From Neopestalotiopsis rosae (lineage: Eukaryota > Ascomycota > Sordariomycetes > Amphisphaeriales > Sporocadaceae), in contig JALGAS010000005.1 of NCBI GenBank assembly GCA_023078685.1, positions 2,604,001-2,668,000 on the forward strand: a stretch of 64,000 bases of DNA, read 5' to 3'. The notes under the pieces are model-generated. The model was not told where the DNA came from, ran no database searches, and saw nothing but the letters and a program-made list of their open reading frames with translations. Positions 1 through 10,862 of the stretch are shown here, one piece after another. The stretch's first letter is position 1. Every line of letters begins with the position of its first letter. Made by a program: the position numbers and the translations under genes.

Positions 1-229
1 TGCCAGTATGTAGCATTGGGGGTATGAAGCTAAATGTAAAGTAGTCTGACTATGTATATACAAAATAAATCGGAGACTATGTCGAATAAACCTTGAATAT
101 ATGCGACGGGAAAACTCGTGGTTTTCTATATCTCTTCTATGAAAACGCGGCAGAACAAGCACGCTGCATTCTCAAAAGGCTCGTTTTAGAAAAACTTTCA
201 TGGGTATCTCAATCTGGGAGAACCTCGTG

Positions 230-3200
230 CTAGTCGAAATCCCCAAACTCGCCGGCGCCGTATGGATTCCATTCCTGGCCAGGATAAGAAGTTGCGCTCA
301 TCATGGGCAAATCATCAATGTCATCGTTGACAGCGGCCAGTTCAACAGGCTGATCCACGAGGATCTTTTCCTCGGGCTCCATAGCGACTGGCTGTGGGGG
401 AGCGACCAGCTGGGACGGTTCAGCTTGGATGCTGCTTGTTCTTGATATCGAGCTAGATGAATTACTTCCTGCGACCATCCCGGCCATCCCAGCCATCCCA
501 GCCACAGCGCCGCCAGCCATGGCAGCACCATACTCATCATGCCTCGCCGGCCCATCGTGATGCTGTAACACTGCCTCGTGTATTGGGGCTTGTTGCGGCC
601 GCGATGGCTGTGAGTTCCGAGGAGTGGCATCGTATATGTCATCGTGGTCGGACATGCGACTATTTGCCTGGTTCACATTTACCATGAGATTCGGGTTGGA
701 GTATTGTTGAGCGGGGACAGAAGTTGACCTCGGAGGCTCAGGGCTGACATTGAATTGTCTATGCGCGTCCATATCTTGGCCGTAAGAGTGTTGGCGAGCA
801 ACTTCTGCTACCGATTGGCTGCTGGTCATGTGATGAAGACCAAAACGTCCTGCATTCTGGCTATCTATTGGCGGCGATGGGGAGTGGCTGACATTGCGTA
901 CAGGTTGCTGGTCTCCATTATGGATCGATGTGGCTGGCGGCAGTGGTGGATCAGACAGTCTTCCAATTGCAGCATTGACAGGTGAGAAGGTAACCGCCGA
1001 CTCAGGAAGCGGCTGATTCTGAGGCGAGCCATTACGCTGCATTTCAAGCTGTCCCATGTTGGTGAGAATTTGCTGAGGCTGGTGACGTGGTACCTGTGCG
1101 TCCTCATTTCTGGTAGCAGGGCCCACATTTTGATCCTGGGCAGAGGGCCTCTGCTCGACATTCTCCTGGCTTGGAGGACTCTGGAAAGTGTCGCGACCCA
1201 GCCCGGGTTGAGGGGAATTCCTCGCCGAGGATCTTTGAGCGGCAGCAAATTGCTGCTGAGGGTCGGGACTAGCACTTTGTCGAGTAGCGAACTGTTGAGA
1301 TGGGGCTTGGTCATCCACACGAAGCATTTGGTTATCTTGTTCGGGATTCGCTGGAACGCTCGCGTGTGACGGAACCTGGTTCTGTTGCTGGCCAGGCGCT
1401 CCCTGTGTCTGCTGGGATGGTGTTGGCGAAGGCCGCTGGGGGTCGGCGGGAGCATTGCCCATGGGTTGTGGCACCATTTGCTGAACATGCTGCGAAGAGC
1501 CAGTGTGCTGAGGCATCATTGGTGGGTATTGCTGAGAAGCGCCAGAATATTGAGGCACCAAAGGCTGGAACTGTGGCCCGAAATGCTGCGGTGGAGAGCC
1601 CCTGCCTACATTATATGGACTCGGAGCAAACTGAGTTGGCATGCCGTAGCCATGAACTGCCTCGTAGCCACGCGGGATAGGTACAGCAGCATACTGCGGT
1701 TCTGATCTCGGAGCTTGAGCCTGGCTTCGATTTGATTGCATCATAGATAATGCCGCGGGCGAGATTTGTCCGTGTCCAACTCTTGATGTTTGCGATGGAA
1801 GCTGGCTGCGGTGGTCGCCTGGGATTGGTGGCGACGCCTGGCCACGACCGAATTGTGCGGGCTGAGGAAGACCTGGAGAGGCTCGTGGTGGCTGTCCCAA
1901 AGCACCCAAAGCACCCTGTTGCAAGGGCCCGGGGGCAGGCGACTGTCCGCGGCCAGCTGGAGTCATATAAAGAGGCATTGCTTGGTTTGATTGACGAGGT
2001 TGACCAGAATTACCAGGTTGACCGGGCTGATTGGCTTGACCAGGTTGACCAGGCTGGCTGGCATGAGAAGGCTGAACATGTTGAGCTGGTTGCATGGGTT
2101 GATCTGGCGCTTCTGCTCGCCCTGACATACGTTGTGCGTACGGCTGTTCAGGCTGCTGCATTTTACTCGGATCTGGTTGCTTTGAAGAACGTTTGAATGC
2201 ACCAAGCAATTTTGAGGACGTGCTCTCTTTTTCCTTTGCTTGCATCGGGAAACCACCAACTGGTGGCTGAGGCGAAGTCGAGTTACGTTTCCTGCCAGCT
2301 CCAAACAATTTCGACATGGCCCCTTTCTGCTCGTGTACAGATCCAGCCGCCCCTCGTCCTTGACCTGGATGCAGCTGCTGATGCTGCCCAGATGGGGTCG
2401 ATCCCATCGGCGGCTGAGTTGCAGTGCGAGTAAACCCCCACTGCGGCTGCGTGGGTTGGGGCGAGAGTCTTCCGCCAGGGCCTTGTAGTGGAGGCTGCTG
2501 GCCCTGCATTCCTGGAACTTGCTGCCCAGGAAAAGGTCGGAAAGGCATCGGGCCTCCGTTTGGTCCACTATCTGTTGTTGGCTGACCTGTTTGTGCTGCA
2601 TTATTGAAGCCTTGCTGTTGAACATATGGGCTCAAGCTTGATTGTCCAGATTGTCCAGACTGAGCTGAGATCCTGTTTGCTCCAGGGCTTCCGGGTGGCG
2701 GAGCAGGTGACTGTGACGGTGTTGGTAGAGAAGGCTGCCGCATATGCCCAGGCTGAGCAGAGGCACCAAGCCGAGAGCCTTGATGGGTTTGACCATCACC
2801 ACCAAACTCATTCGGGTCTTCTGGAGTTCGGGATGGTTCAATCTCTGACTTTGATGGAGGCTGTGAGCCTGTGACCACAGGAGGTGTGCTAATGGTTCCA
2901 GAAGCTAACCTCGACGGGCCAGAGCCCACCGGCTTCCTGTTAACCCTAAGAAACTCTTGAGAGGACCGCGGAGACTCGTCATTGGCAGGAGCACCCAGGA
3001 TGCGTTGATGTTCCCCTGAAGGCGTTATCGGGTTGGAACTGAGAGCAGTCCTGACATCATGGTTCATGGGCTGCGCTTGACCTTGTAACCTCTGTTGATG
3101 AGGTCCAGCAATCTGCCCTGGGGCAAGTTGTTGTTGTTGTGGCACACCGGGATTAGACATCTGCCGCATGCGGGTTTGAAGAGCTTGAACCTGGCCTGGA

Positions 3201-5128
3201 GGATAGCTAGGTTGCCCATGCAAGCCCATTTGTTGAGGATGCGGATAACTCGATGGAGGAAACTGCCCTGGCTGAGGTTGCAGACCTCCCATTGGCATTG
3301 GGCCGTACCCCGGCTGTCCCATTTGTGCATTTTGCGAATTTGTCTGATCTTTGGCACCGGACCCTGGCTTGCTGCCAAGGAGACCCCCCAGGAAACTGCC
3401 ATTGGGTGCCCGTTTATCAGGACCATCTCCCGTGTGCTGCGGTCTCAACTGCCCCATGTTTGGAGGTAAACCCATTGGAGCGCCCTGGACAGAGCCTTGA
3501 GTGCTACTACGACCGCGATTGATGGGAGGAGGGGCCATCATACCCGTCTGGGCAATCGGCTGGACTTGGCCGGAGTGGAAGCCCTGGTCGTCGGTAGAAG
3601 GTCGAATCGAGCTTTGCATTGATGGTCTGCCGGACGTTGGCTTTTCTGCCTTATTTGGTTGAGCATCATCCTTTGGGCCGCCTTTGAACATGCTCCTCAA
3701 TTCAGACAGCCGCTTCTTGGCGCCGCCTCCTTGGTTTGAATTGGTATCGCTGCTCCCGGATGAGTTTTCGGCCTTGCCGCCACCCATACCGGTCATTTGC
3801 TTCGCCAGGCCACTCGCCCCAAAGAATGTCTTCTTCCTCTCACCAGGACCAAAATTCTGAAATTGTTGCGATGCAGGGTCCACATGGCCTGGTTGCGACT
3901 GCGGGCCATTGTTGCCCGTGCTGCCCATCCCAAAGAATGATGCTCGCTTGTGTTTGATCTTTTCTGGCTCGTCTTCAGTCATGACGCTCGTCTCAGATAC
4001 TGAAACCTCGTCTGCCTGAATTCCATCTTTGGAGATACTGTCGGGTCTTGCCCGGTTCGGCAAGATCTTTCCACCAAGCTGATTGAGCAGACCCCCAGTT
4101 TGGCGCTTATTGTCATCCTCCAAGTCATGAGTGGGTGGTCCTGCTACGCCTACACTATCACGTCTGTGCTGCTGCGCTTGTTGTGCAGCTGGTGTCATTT
4201 GTATTTGGTCCTGCTGAACTGGTGACTGATTTGAAGTTCCGACTGGGAACAAACCAGGATAGCGTTGTGCCGAAACGGGAGGAAGAGGATTGTTGCGCGT
4301 TGTGCGTTGCGGAGGCTGCGAGGGACCTCCTATAGGCACCAGAGACTCCGTTTCCTTGTCCCCAGCATAATATCCATCCTCTCGCGTCGGCGGTGTCTGT
4401 GTCTTCCTGGATGTGTTCAGAGGCGCGGACAGTTGTGACTCCTCAAGTTTCCATTGACCTTGTGGCGGGAATCGATGAATCGGGTTCCCGCCAGCTGAAG
4501 GCGGAGATACCGCTCCAGACCGCATGGCTGGTGGTTGCGGACTTGGTTGTGGACTTGGTTGCATACCCGTTTGTATGCCTGGCAGTCCATTAGATGACGG
4601 AAAGCCATTTTGGCCTCGCAAATTCATATTGTACTGTGAGAATTGCGAAACGGGGATTCCAGGAAATTGCACCGGTGCGCCGTTCCGGCCTGGGGCAGGA
4701 GCATATGCGCCATTGGATTGCCAATGTCCGTTTTGCCCATTGACCGAATGGCCCTGGGGCTGCATATGCGGATTGTATTGAGCAGCGGGGCCTTGCGCTT
4801 GTTGGTGAGACACTTGGCTGTACTGGGCTGGGTTGTGTTGACCTTTTGCAGACTGCACCATGCCGGACGGGATTGCAGGCACCGGTGGTATCACGTCCTG
4901 CACGCCTGCACGGTACGAGTCGGCGTCGGCAGATTCGCCATATTCGCCGCCATCATCGCTTTGGCTACTCTTGTTGTCGCCAAGCAGGCCAAAAGTCGAG
5001 GTTCGACGAATCGGTGGGAGGCCAACGAAGGATTCAGAGCGAGGTGCCTCTGTTGCCTGGTAGTTTTCATGCGCCGCGTATTGCACCGGCGATGCGACTG
5101 GCCTTGAGTCTGACAACGGCGCAGCCAT
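230..5128 (-). CDS. Very long disordered Pro/Gln/Ser-rich protein, function unknown
   Basis: Single open frame of 1632 residues from the first in-frame ATG (5126-5128). The frame stays open upstream only to a stop near 5200, through a TTG at 5165-5167. Nearly the whole chain is low complexity, rich in Pro, Gln, Gly, Ser and Asn, and so probably disordered. Four parts stand out. One is a motif near the N-terminus, FVGLPPIRRTSTFGLLG, about residues 34-50. The second is a set of short basic/aromatic islands (RASFFGMG, KKTFFGASG, KKRLSELRSMFKGG, NGSFLGGLLG, KLFGAGRKRN, SKLLGAFKRS) spread over about residues 395-980. The third is a glycine/methionine-rich stretch (AGMAGMAGMVAG) near residue 1560. 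The fourth is a conserved-looking acidic end containing SYPGQEWNPYG and closing in FGDFD. No catalytic domain or membrane segment is visible. The next gene upstream on the same strand is another long disordered protein. A short upstream coding exon cannot be excluded, because the residues before the ATG (PYKFLDDTSRN) look protein-like. That this is a real gene is very likely; its function is not recognised. Confidence 0.8.
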   Translation of the reverse strand: MAAPLSDSRPVASPVQYAAHENYQATEAPRSESFVGLPPIRRTSTFGLLGDNKSSQSDDGGEYGESADADSYRAGVQDVIPPVPAIPSGMVQSAKGQHNPAQYSQVSHQQAQGPAAQYNPHMQPQGHSVNGQNGHWQSNGAYAPAPGRNGAPVQFPGIPVSQFSQYNMNLRGQNGFPSSNGLPGIQTGMQPSPQPSPQPPAMRSGAVSPPSAGGNPIHRFPPQGQWKLEESQLSAPLNTSRKTQTPPTREDGYYAGDKETESLVPIGGPSQPPQRTTRNNPLPPVSAQRYPGLFPVGTSNQSPVQQDQIQMTPAAQQAQQHRRDSVGVAGPPTHDLEDDNKRQTGGLLNQLGGKILPNRARPDSISKDGIQADEVSVSETSVMTEDEPEKIKHKRASFFGMGSTGNNGPQSQPGHVDPASQQFQNFGPGERKKTFFGASGLAKQMTGMGGGKAENSSGSSDTNSNQGGGAKKRLSELRSMFKGGPKDDAQPNKAEKPTSGRPSMQSSIRPSTDDQGFHSGQVQPIAQTGMMAPPPINRGRSSTQGSVQGAPMGLPPNMGQLRPQHTGDGPDKRAPNGSFLGGLLGSKPGSGAKDQTNSQNAQMGQPGYGPMPMGGLQPQPGQFPPSSYPHPQQMGLHGQPSYPPGQVQALQTRMRQMSNPGVPQQQQLAPGQIAGPHQQRLQGQAQPMNHDVRTALSSNPITPSGEHQRILGAPANDESPRSSQEFLRVNRKPVGSGPSRLASGTISTPPVVTGSQPPSKSEIEPSRTPEDPNEFGGDGQTHQGSRLGASAQPGHMRQPSLPTPSQSPAPPPGSPGANRISAQSGQSGQSSLSPYVQQQGFNNAAQTGQPTTDSGPNGGPMPFRPFPGQQVPGMQGQQPPLQGPGGRLSPQPTQPQWGFTRTATQPPMGSTPSGQHQQLHPGQGRGAAGSVHEQKGAMSKLFGAGRKRNSTSPQPPVGGFPMQAKEKESTSSKLLGAFKRSSKQPDPSKMQQPEQPYAQRMSGRAEAPDQPMQPAQHVQPSHASQPGQPGQANQPGQPGNSGQPRQSNQAMPLYMTPAGRGQSPAPGPLQQGALGALGQPPRASPGLPQPAQFGRGQASPPIPGDHRSQLPSQTSRVGHGQISPAALSMMQSNRSQAQAPRSEPQYAAVPIPRGYEAVHGYGMPTQFAPSPYNVGRGSPPQHFGPQFQPLVPQYSGASQQYPPMMPQHTGSSQHVQQMVPQPMGNAPADPQRPSPTPSQQTQGAPGQQQNQVPSHASVPANPEQDNQMLRVDDQAPSQQFATRQSASPDPQQQFAAAQRSSARNSPQPGLGRDTFQSPPSQENVEQRPSAQDQNVGPATRNEDAQVPRHQPQQILTNMGQLEMQRNGSPQNQPLPESAVTFSPVNAAIGRLSDPPLPPATSIHNGDQQPVRNVSHSPSPPIDSQNAGRFGLHHMTSSQSVAEVARQHSYGQDMDAHRQFNVSPEPPRSTSVPAQQYSNPNLMVNVNQANSRMSDHDDIYDATPRNSQPSRPQQAPIHEAVLQHHDGPARHDEYGAAMAGGAVAGMAGMAGMVAGSNSSSSISRTSSIQAEPSQLVAPPQPVAMEPEEKILVDQPVELAAVNDDIDDLPMMSATSYPGQEWNPYGAGEFGDFD

Positions 5129-7232
5129 ATTTCGTGAGGTATCGTCTAGAAACTTATAAGGCTGCAATGTTGCAAGATGCTGGTAATGGAGCTCGGCCTA
5201 GACGTCTTATCTGTCTTCTTTGATAATCAAATGCGCGGCATTCCGGGGTTTTGCGCAACGTGGAAGAAGATATAAGCGGTGCCGTGTTGTATTGTCGTGG
5301 GGAGGTGATGATGTCTCGAATCGAAGCTCCCCTCTTCAGCCAGCGGAAGTGGTTGTGAATAGATACCAGGCCGGCTTGTTTCCTGCTGATGCGCGCCGCT
5401 TTGGGCAATTGAATTCCTGTCCCTCTAGTACTATTTACTTCTCCAAAGAGACACTGGTAGCTGGAAAACCGTTGGGTAGATGGGCGACTGAGATTCAGCG
5501 CGCGGTGTAATAATGTTGCTCGAGGGTAGCGTAGTACTGTAGTGCCGCGTCTTGCGATGCCTAGTGGACAATGTCGATCTTCAGCTGGCGGTGGCCGAGC
5601 GAAGAGACGGCTGCGGGGAAAACGGAGAAGAAAGGACTGGCAAATGGACCAAGAGTAACCATTTGAAGATGCAGACAAAATTCCAGGATCGGAACCGCGT
5701 CGTTCGCAGTGACACAGATACAGGAGGAGAAATTAGAGCAGGAAATTGAGGCACAGGCGGCGTTCCAGGTCAGGTCCCAAGGCCGTAGGATGCAGCTCGA
5801 GCTCGATGTGAGCTTCTCTCATCAGATGGATGGGCTGACCACGGTGCCCTGGTCCTTGGTTGGACCGAGTTCTTGTCTTTCCGCTGCTGTTTGCTTGGAG
5901 AAGAGTCGGTCGGCCCTGCGGCTGGACGACGGCGCGGGTCCCCAAGGGCCAGGATCAGGGTCGGGCTACCTGTAGCTCTCGCTGCAATTGGGTTAATTGA
6001 GATTCTGATGGGCAAGGTGGTGCTGAGAGTAGCCTGTAGCGAGCTTTTTGGTGACACTTGGTGAGCATGCTTATTTGGGTGAGCTGCACTTGCAGATCCC
6101 TGCCCAGTCGCTTGAGCGTATCGCATCCAAGCCAAGACCCCCCAAGGAGCGTCGTTCATTTCTCGACTTAGCCGTTTGTGACGTAGTCTTGGGGGGGAAT
6201 AGGCACAAAAAGGCAGTCCGACAGTGGCTCCACGATGTCCTAGTTGCAGAAGGTTTTCTATTAATATCCCCATTCCCTGGTTCAAAATGGGGTGCCCAGG
6301 AGCCCACGGAGCCCTTTTGTTCACTAGAGCATACTAGTATTTTTTGTTGGAGACACGGGATTGTGGGGATTGGATGGGATTGATGGGATCGATAGTAAAA
6401 AAAGTCAATGGATGCGGCAAGTTGAGACCTACATGGCATCTTATCGAGTCGTGGGCATCATCTAGGCATTCTTCGGAGGCCAAGGGAAAACTACTTCGAT
6501 TCAAATGCGAGATAATGCCATAATCAGTATTAATATGAGACTGACTCGAGTGAAAATGCAGAATAGAGAACAAACAGCACAGGTACATAATCATGACTGG
6601 TTAGTCTGCCGGAAGCATAACGTACGAACAAGTAAACTTAGGCCAAGCATCGTGTCGCTTGGGGCTTTTTCGGTTCCGACATTTCGAAATTTATTCCCAG
6701 CGCCCCCTCAAGCCATCAGCAACACATGTCGGTCAGCAATTTATACAACAACGCAGTCCTGCCTTCTGATTGGACAGGATGCTCCTTCACGTATCCGAGC
6801 AAATGCAAGTGAGATAAATGTTTCATTGATCGTTCGGTTCAGCCCCCGGCCACCGCTTTCCGCCGTTGATGTCGTACAACGTAAATGTGTGGAGCCTTCA
6901 GCCTGCTTCCGTCCGCGCTTTGCTGTAAAGTATAAATGAAACACAACCGCTGCTTCGTACAAAAACAAAAAAGTAATAGAACCAAAGATCAATGGAAACA
7001 GAATAGCATGTCACTCCCTCAATATACAAGCGACCTAACCTAGTTTGTATACTCATGCCCGCAAAAAGAGTAATGTGATTGATCGTACTGATTATACAGG
7101 GAAAATATATCTCCATATTGGAGGATGCGCCTGCTCGAAAATCAAAGCGCAGCGCCCTCGCAGTCAAAAGTCAAATAGGTACTGTGCTGGGTCTCTGTTT
7201 TAGCGAGACGAGAGAAATGAAAATTATTGAAA
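5129..7232. other. Intergenic region, no supportable gene
   Basis: About 2.1 kb between two minus-strand genes. The part next to 5128 is the likely promoter and 5' leader of the downstream protein. The part near 7232 is the 3' flank of the upstream gene and is AT-richer. Open frames here are short and overlap each other on both strands without family motifs. No tRNA-like B box or repeat was noticed. Confidence 0.5.
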
Positions 7233-10200
7233 TCATTTGTCGCCAGATCCACGAAGCTTGTCTTTACCCCTGTTGAAAAGCTTCATTCCTGATTTCATAC
7301 CCGCCTTGGTGGCCTTGTTTCCAAAAGCTCCTGCTGCGTGTAAGAACTCCTTGCCCTTGACAGCGGCTTGAGCTTTGGAATTTCCAAAACCCTGCTGTCC
7401 AGACATTGACCGTTGCCGCGCGGGTCCAGGAGCTCCCGCCATGACATTCGGGTTGCTAGCATTGAGGTACTGCTGGTAATATGGTTGTTGAGAAGCGGCT
7501 GGGGGGCCGGTTGGAGATGTTTGTGCCGACCCAAGGCCCTGTTGGGTAGGGCTGACACTCAAGGGCTGAAGTGCTGGATCTTCTGATGAGGCCTTCATGT
7601 GCTCAACCCAGTTTAACAGTCCCGAGTCCATTGACACATATTGTGATCTGGCCTCCTCGAACCTCTCGATTCGAAGAGCTGGGGTTGGAAGACTAAGTAT
7701 TTCACGCCAGCTGGTGATATTGACAGGCTTTGGGGGAGGCGCCATCAAAGTGGAATCTTCTGGGTCCATCGGTGATTCGGGGGGCGTTCGTGAGAGTGCT
7801 GGGTGGTCATCGTCAAGGTTGGGCGAGACCGGGTGCGACGATGCTTGTAGAAGAACCTTTTCATCAGCAAGTGACAAGCGGCTTCCAGTACTTTCCAGAG
7901 GCCTGGGACTCGATAGGACAGAAATGGGCGATGGTGGTTCGATGTTTGATACGCCAAGCCCGCCTGGAGCGTTGCTACTCATCATGGAGACAGTGTGAGA
8001 GATCATGCCGTCCTTTTCGGGCTCAATTTGCAGTGCTGGAGATGCAGTCTCTTCCCGCAGATCGGGACTCGCGGAAATTCGCTGCTCGGTAGCATCAGAG
8101 ATTGGCTCGTCAGGCGCATGCACATCCGTGCCTGTCTGAATCTGCGGCTGTTCATTCGGCGTGACGTTTTCTGACAGATCCTCCCACGAGAATCGACGGC
8201 TGAGACGTGCGCCGCGCTCCTGAGGTAAGCTGTTCTGAGTAATCGCATCTGCAGCCGGTTCGCTGGGAACGACAGTGCGCGCAGGGCTGCTTTGAAGGGG
8301 TGCTGGGCTGGCGACTGGCATCTCGTCTTTATCCTGGATTGAACCCTGGAGGGCTTTTTCTTCGGGGAACCCCATGTATTCGTCGTATACGCCTGAAAGA
8401 TATCGACTCTCTCGAGCAATGTCTGATGCTGGCGTGGCGAGACTTCCGTTGGTTGTCGAACGCATAGGAGGGAAGCTAGGCGAGTCGACTGGCAGCGGGC
8501 TCAGTGATTTGATGATATCCTCGCGTAGCAGGTCGCTTTCATGTGGAGAAGTATTGTCCATGGAACTAGATGTGAAATTGCGAGCGAGGGGGCCTGGCGC
8601 AATGAAGTCCGATTCTGATGCCCCTCCGCGCTGCGGATTCAATGGCGCAGTCGGAGAAAATCCTGAAGAGGTGGTCGCTGTGAGTGGATGTGTAGATGTG
8701 GAATATTTGGATGGCGATTCACCATAGGATGGAACGTCAGACTCGAGACCCTGCGCATGTTGATCAACAGTCGCGGATTCGTTCGCAGCTCCTAGTGGAT
8801 CGGGCGTCTGCAATGGAGGAAGCGCTTTTGATGTTGCCAGGGCAGCCGGCGCAGTTGTCAAAACGTCATTCGCGATCGATCGGTCGTGTTTACCCACTGT
8901 ACTTCCAAAATTATCATCATTTTGCCAGACATCCTTTGACTCTCCTACAGTTGATGCATTATTCTCAAGTGGCTGGGCTTGCTTGATCGTGGTCGTAGGC
9001 TCAATATCTTCTGGTTCTTCGTCGACATCGACAGATCTTTCTGGAGTGTCATCCACGGTCTCCACGGTTGCTAGGTGTGACATAGTCGGCTCTGGTCGCT
9101 CCATTGGTGTCGGCGCCTCAGATGCAATGTTTGTACTTTCCGACACCCAGCCGCCAGGGATGGACGGCCTCGATGGGCGCATTTTGGCTTTGATGGTTGC
9201 CTCGTCCGGCGCAGATGATTGTGATTCAAGCAGAGACGCATCCGGGCTTGGAATTTCTTCCTTTTGCTCAGCGAGGGCCGGACCTTCGATAAGACTTGGT
9301 GCCGACTTTTCTTCGCTGTCATCAGATAGCGTTTCAGATGGCCTGGAAACGGTGCTGTTCAACCCTAAACCTGCCTCGGTCTGCAAGTTCGAATCATCAC
9401 TCAGGGTGGCAGCCTTTTGCTCCGACGGTGTTGATTGTGCCGAGTGGTCGCCATCGGACAGACCGCCGGACGAGCCTGAGAAGAAGTCTGTGCCAAAGCC
9501 AGACAATCGGGCCAAGTCCGGAAGTTGAGGACTAATTGACTTACGACGCGGATCGCCGAGAAGCTGTGAATTGCCAGATTGAGATGCAGTGCCAGCCAGA
9601 GGTCCAGAAGGAGCTGCTTGTTGAGGAGCTGAGGACTCCTCGATCGCGGGTATCTCGGTTGGTGCAGATCCATTGCCCTCATTAATCAAGCCATCCAAGC
9701 CATATTCGCTCCTCCGCTCTGCGACGGGAGCAAGCGTGGGCTTCAAGCCACGAACGGAGTCCAGATTCTCATCACCGTCCCTGTCAAAGCTGAGCCGCCT
9801 CCGCTGTTCCACGGGAGATCGCAAAGCATAGGCTGGAGAAGCAGACCTCTCACTACCCGGACTTTGCATGCCGTCCAGACTAGGTCTCCCGGCGGATTCC
9901 ATGGATCTGCGCTCCTTCTCCTTCTCCTCCTCCATTCGCCGGTATATTTCAGCCGGACGTATAAAAGGCAATGGCTTGTTGGGGGCTGCTGTTGCAGACG
10001 GCGGGGCTTGCTGACCGGGAGAATCGGATCTCTGCTCTGGCCAAGGCCGTCCACTCGACCCGGGCCGGGAGCCCGACCTGTTTCTCGATGTATCACGGTA
10101 GGTAGGTGCATCTTGATGGCCCATACTGCTCTTGCGGGGAGGGAAGCGCGACGATAGCCCCGTAGCGCTTGCCGGAGACGCGACTCCACGGTCTTGTGAC

Positions 10201-10862
10201 GCTGGGGAATACTCCCGGCGACCCGGGTATCCAGGTGCCGCCGACCCAAATGGTCCTGGCCTTCCAGATTGTGGTGAAGTCACATTTTCCGAAGTTCTAT
10301 AGTCGGGTGCACCACCAAACGACGACTGATCAGCAGCTGGAAATGGTTCGACCGGCTCGAAGCGCTGCGTAGGTGCAGACGCCTGCTGAGTCTGAAGGTG
10401 CAAGGCCGGCGGTCCGCTAGGGTTTCTACCAAACGACTGACCCCTAAAGTGACCAAATGCCGCCGTCGGTTGCGAGAAGGCTCGATTGCCTGATATCTGC
10501 GAGCTGGGAGGCTGCGCGCCCTGACCCAGCGGTCGGAATGAAGCGGGCGGCTGCGCCGGCCCCGGCGGCACTTCGTCTTCGGGTTCCTCGTCATCGTCGA
10601 ATTCGTTCCCCCAGTCATCACCACCATAGTCGATCTTCTTGGCTTCGACCCATTTCCTCGTTTTTGTGCGGTTCACATTGGACTTCAAGGCATTGTTGCT
10701 CGGCGTGCTCGGCGTCCTGGAAGGAAGAGGTCATGCATGTTAGAGACGCTTGTGTGTTCACTTTGCGCTGGGACCGGGGCAAGGCCAGGCGCAGGACCCC
10801 ATTGTTGAAACTCACATCGGCGAGGCGTTTCGGTAGACATTATTGTACGTGGACTGGTCCAT
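7233..10862 (-). CDS. Long disordered protein with conserved N-terminal TRKWVEAK block
   Basis: Two exons. Exon 1 (10862-10816) encodes 15 residues plus two bases of codon 16. A 99-bp intron (10815-10717, gtgagt...ccag) follows. Exon 2 (10716-7233) completes ATG as codon 16 and continues in frame to give 1176 residues. The spliced N-terminus reads MDQSTYNNVYRNASPM, then TPSTPSNNALKSNVNRTK. A basic/aromatic block TRKWVEAKKIDYGGDDWG and an acidic cluster come next. The middle is Ser/Pro/Glu-rich and probably disordered. A compact region near the C-terminus (NITSWREILSLP, about residues 1025-1075) looks folded and helical. The tail is basic (KAGMKSGMKLFNRGKDK). The TRKWVEAK-DDWG block resembles conserved but uncharacterised fungal proteins I recall, at low certainty. 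No enzyme motif is visible. The spliced start is preferred because it uses a true ATG and consensus splice sites in matching phase. It lies in tandem with the disordered gene at 230-5128. Confidence 0.75.

Noticed and set aside
5129..5167. TTG-initiated N-terminal extension of the 1632-residue protein
   Set aside because: Non-ATG starts are rare in fungi; an ATG follows 13 codons later. An upstream exon remains possible but no donor was found.
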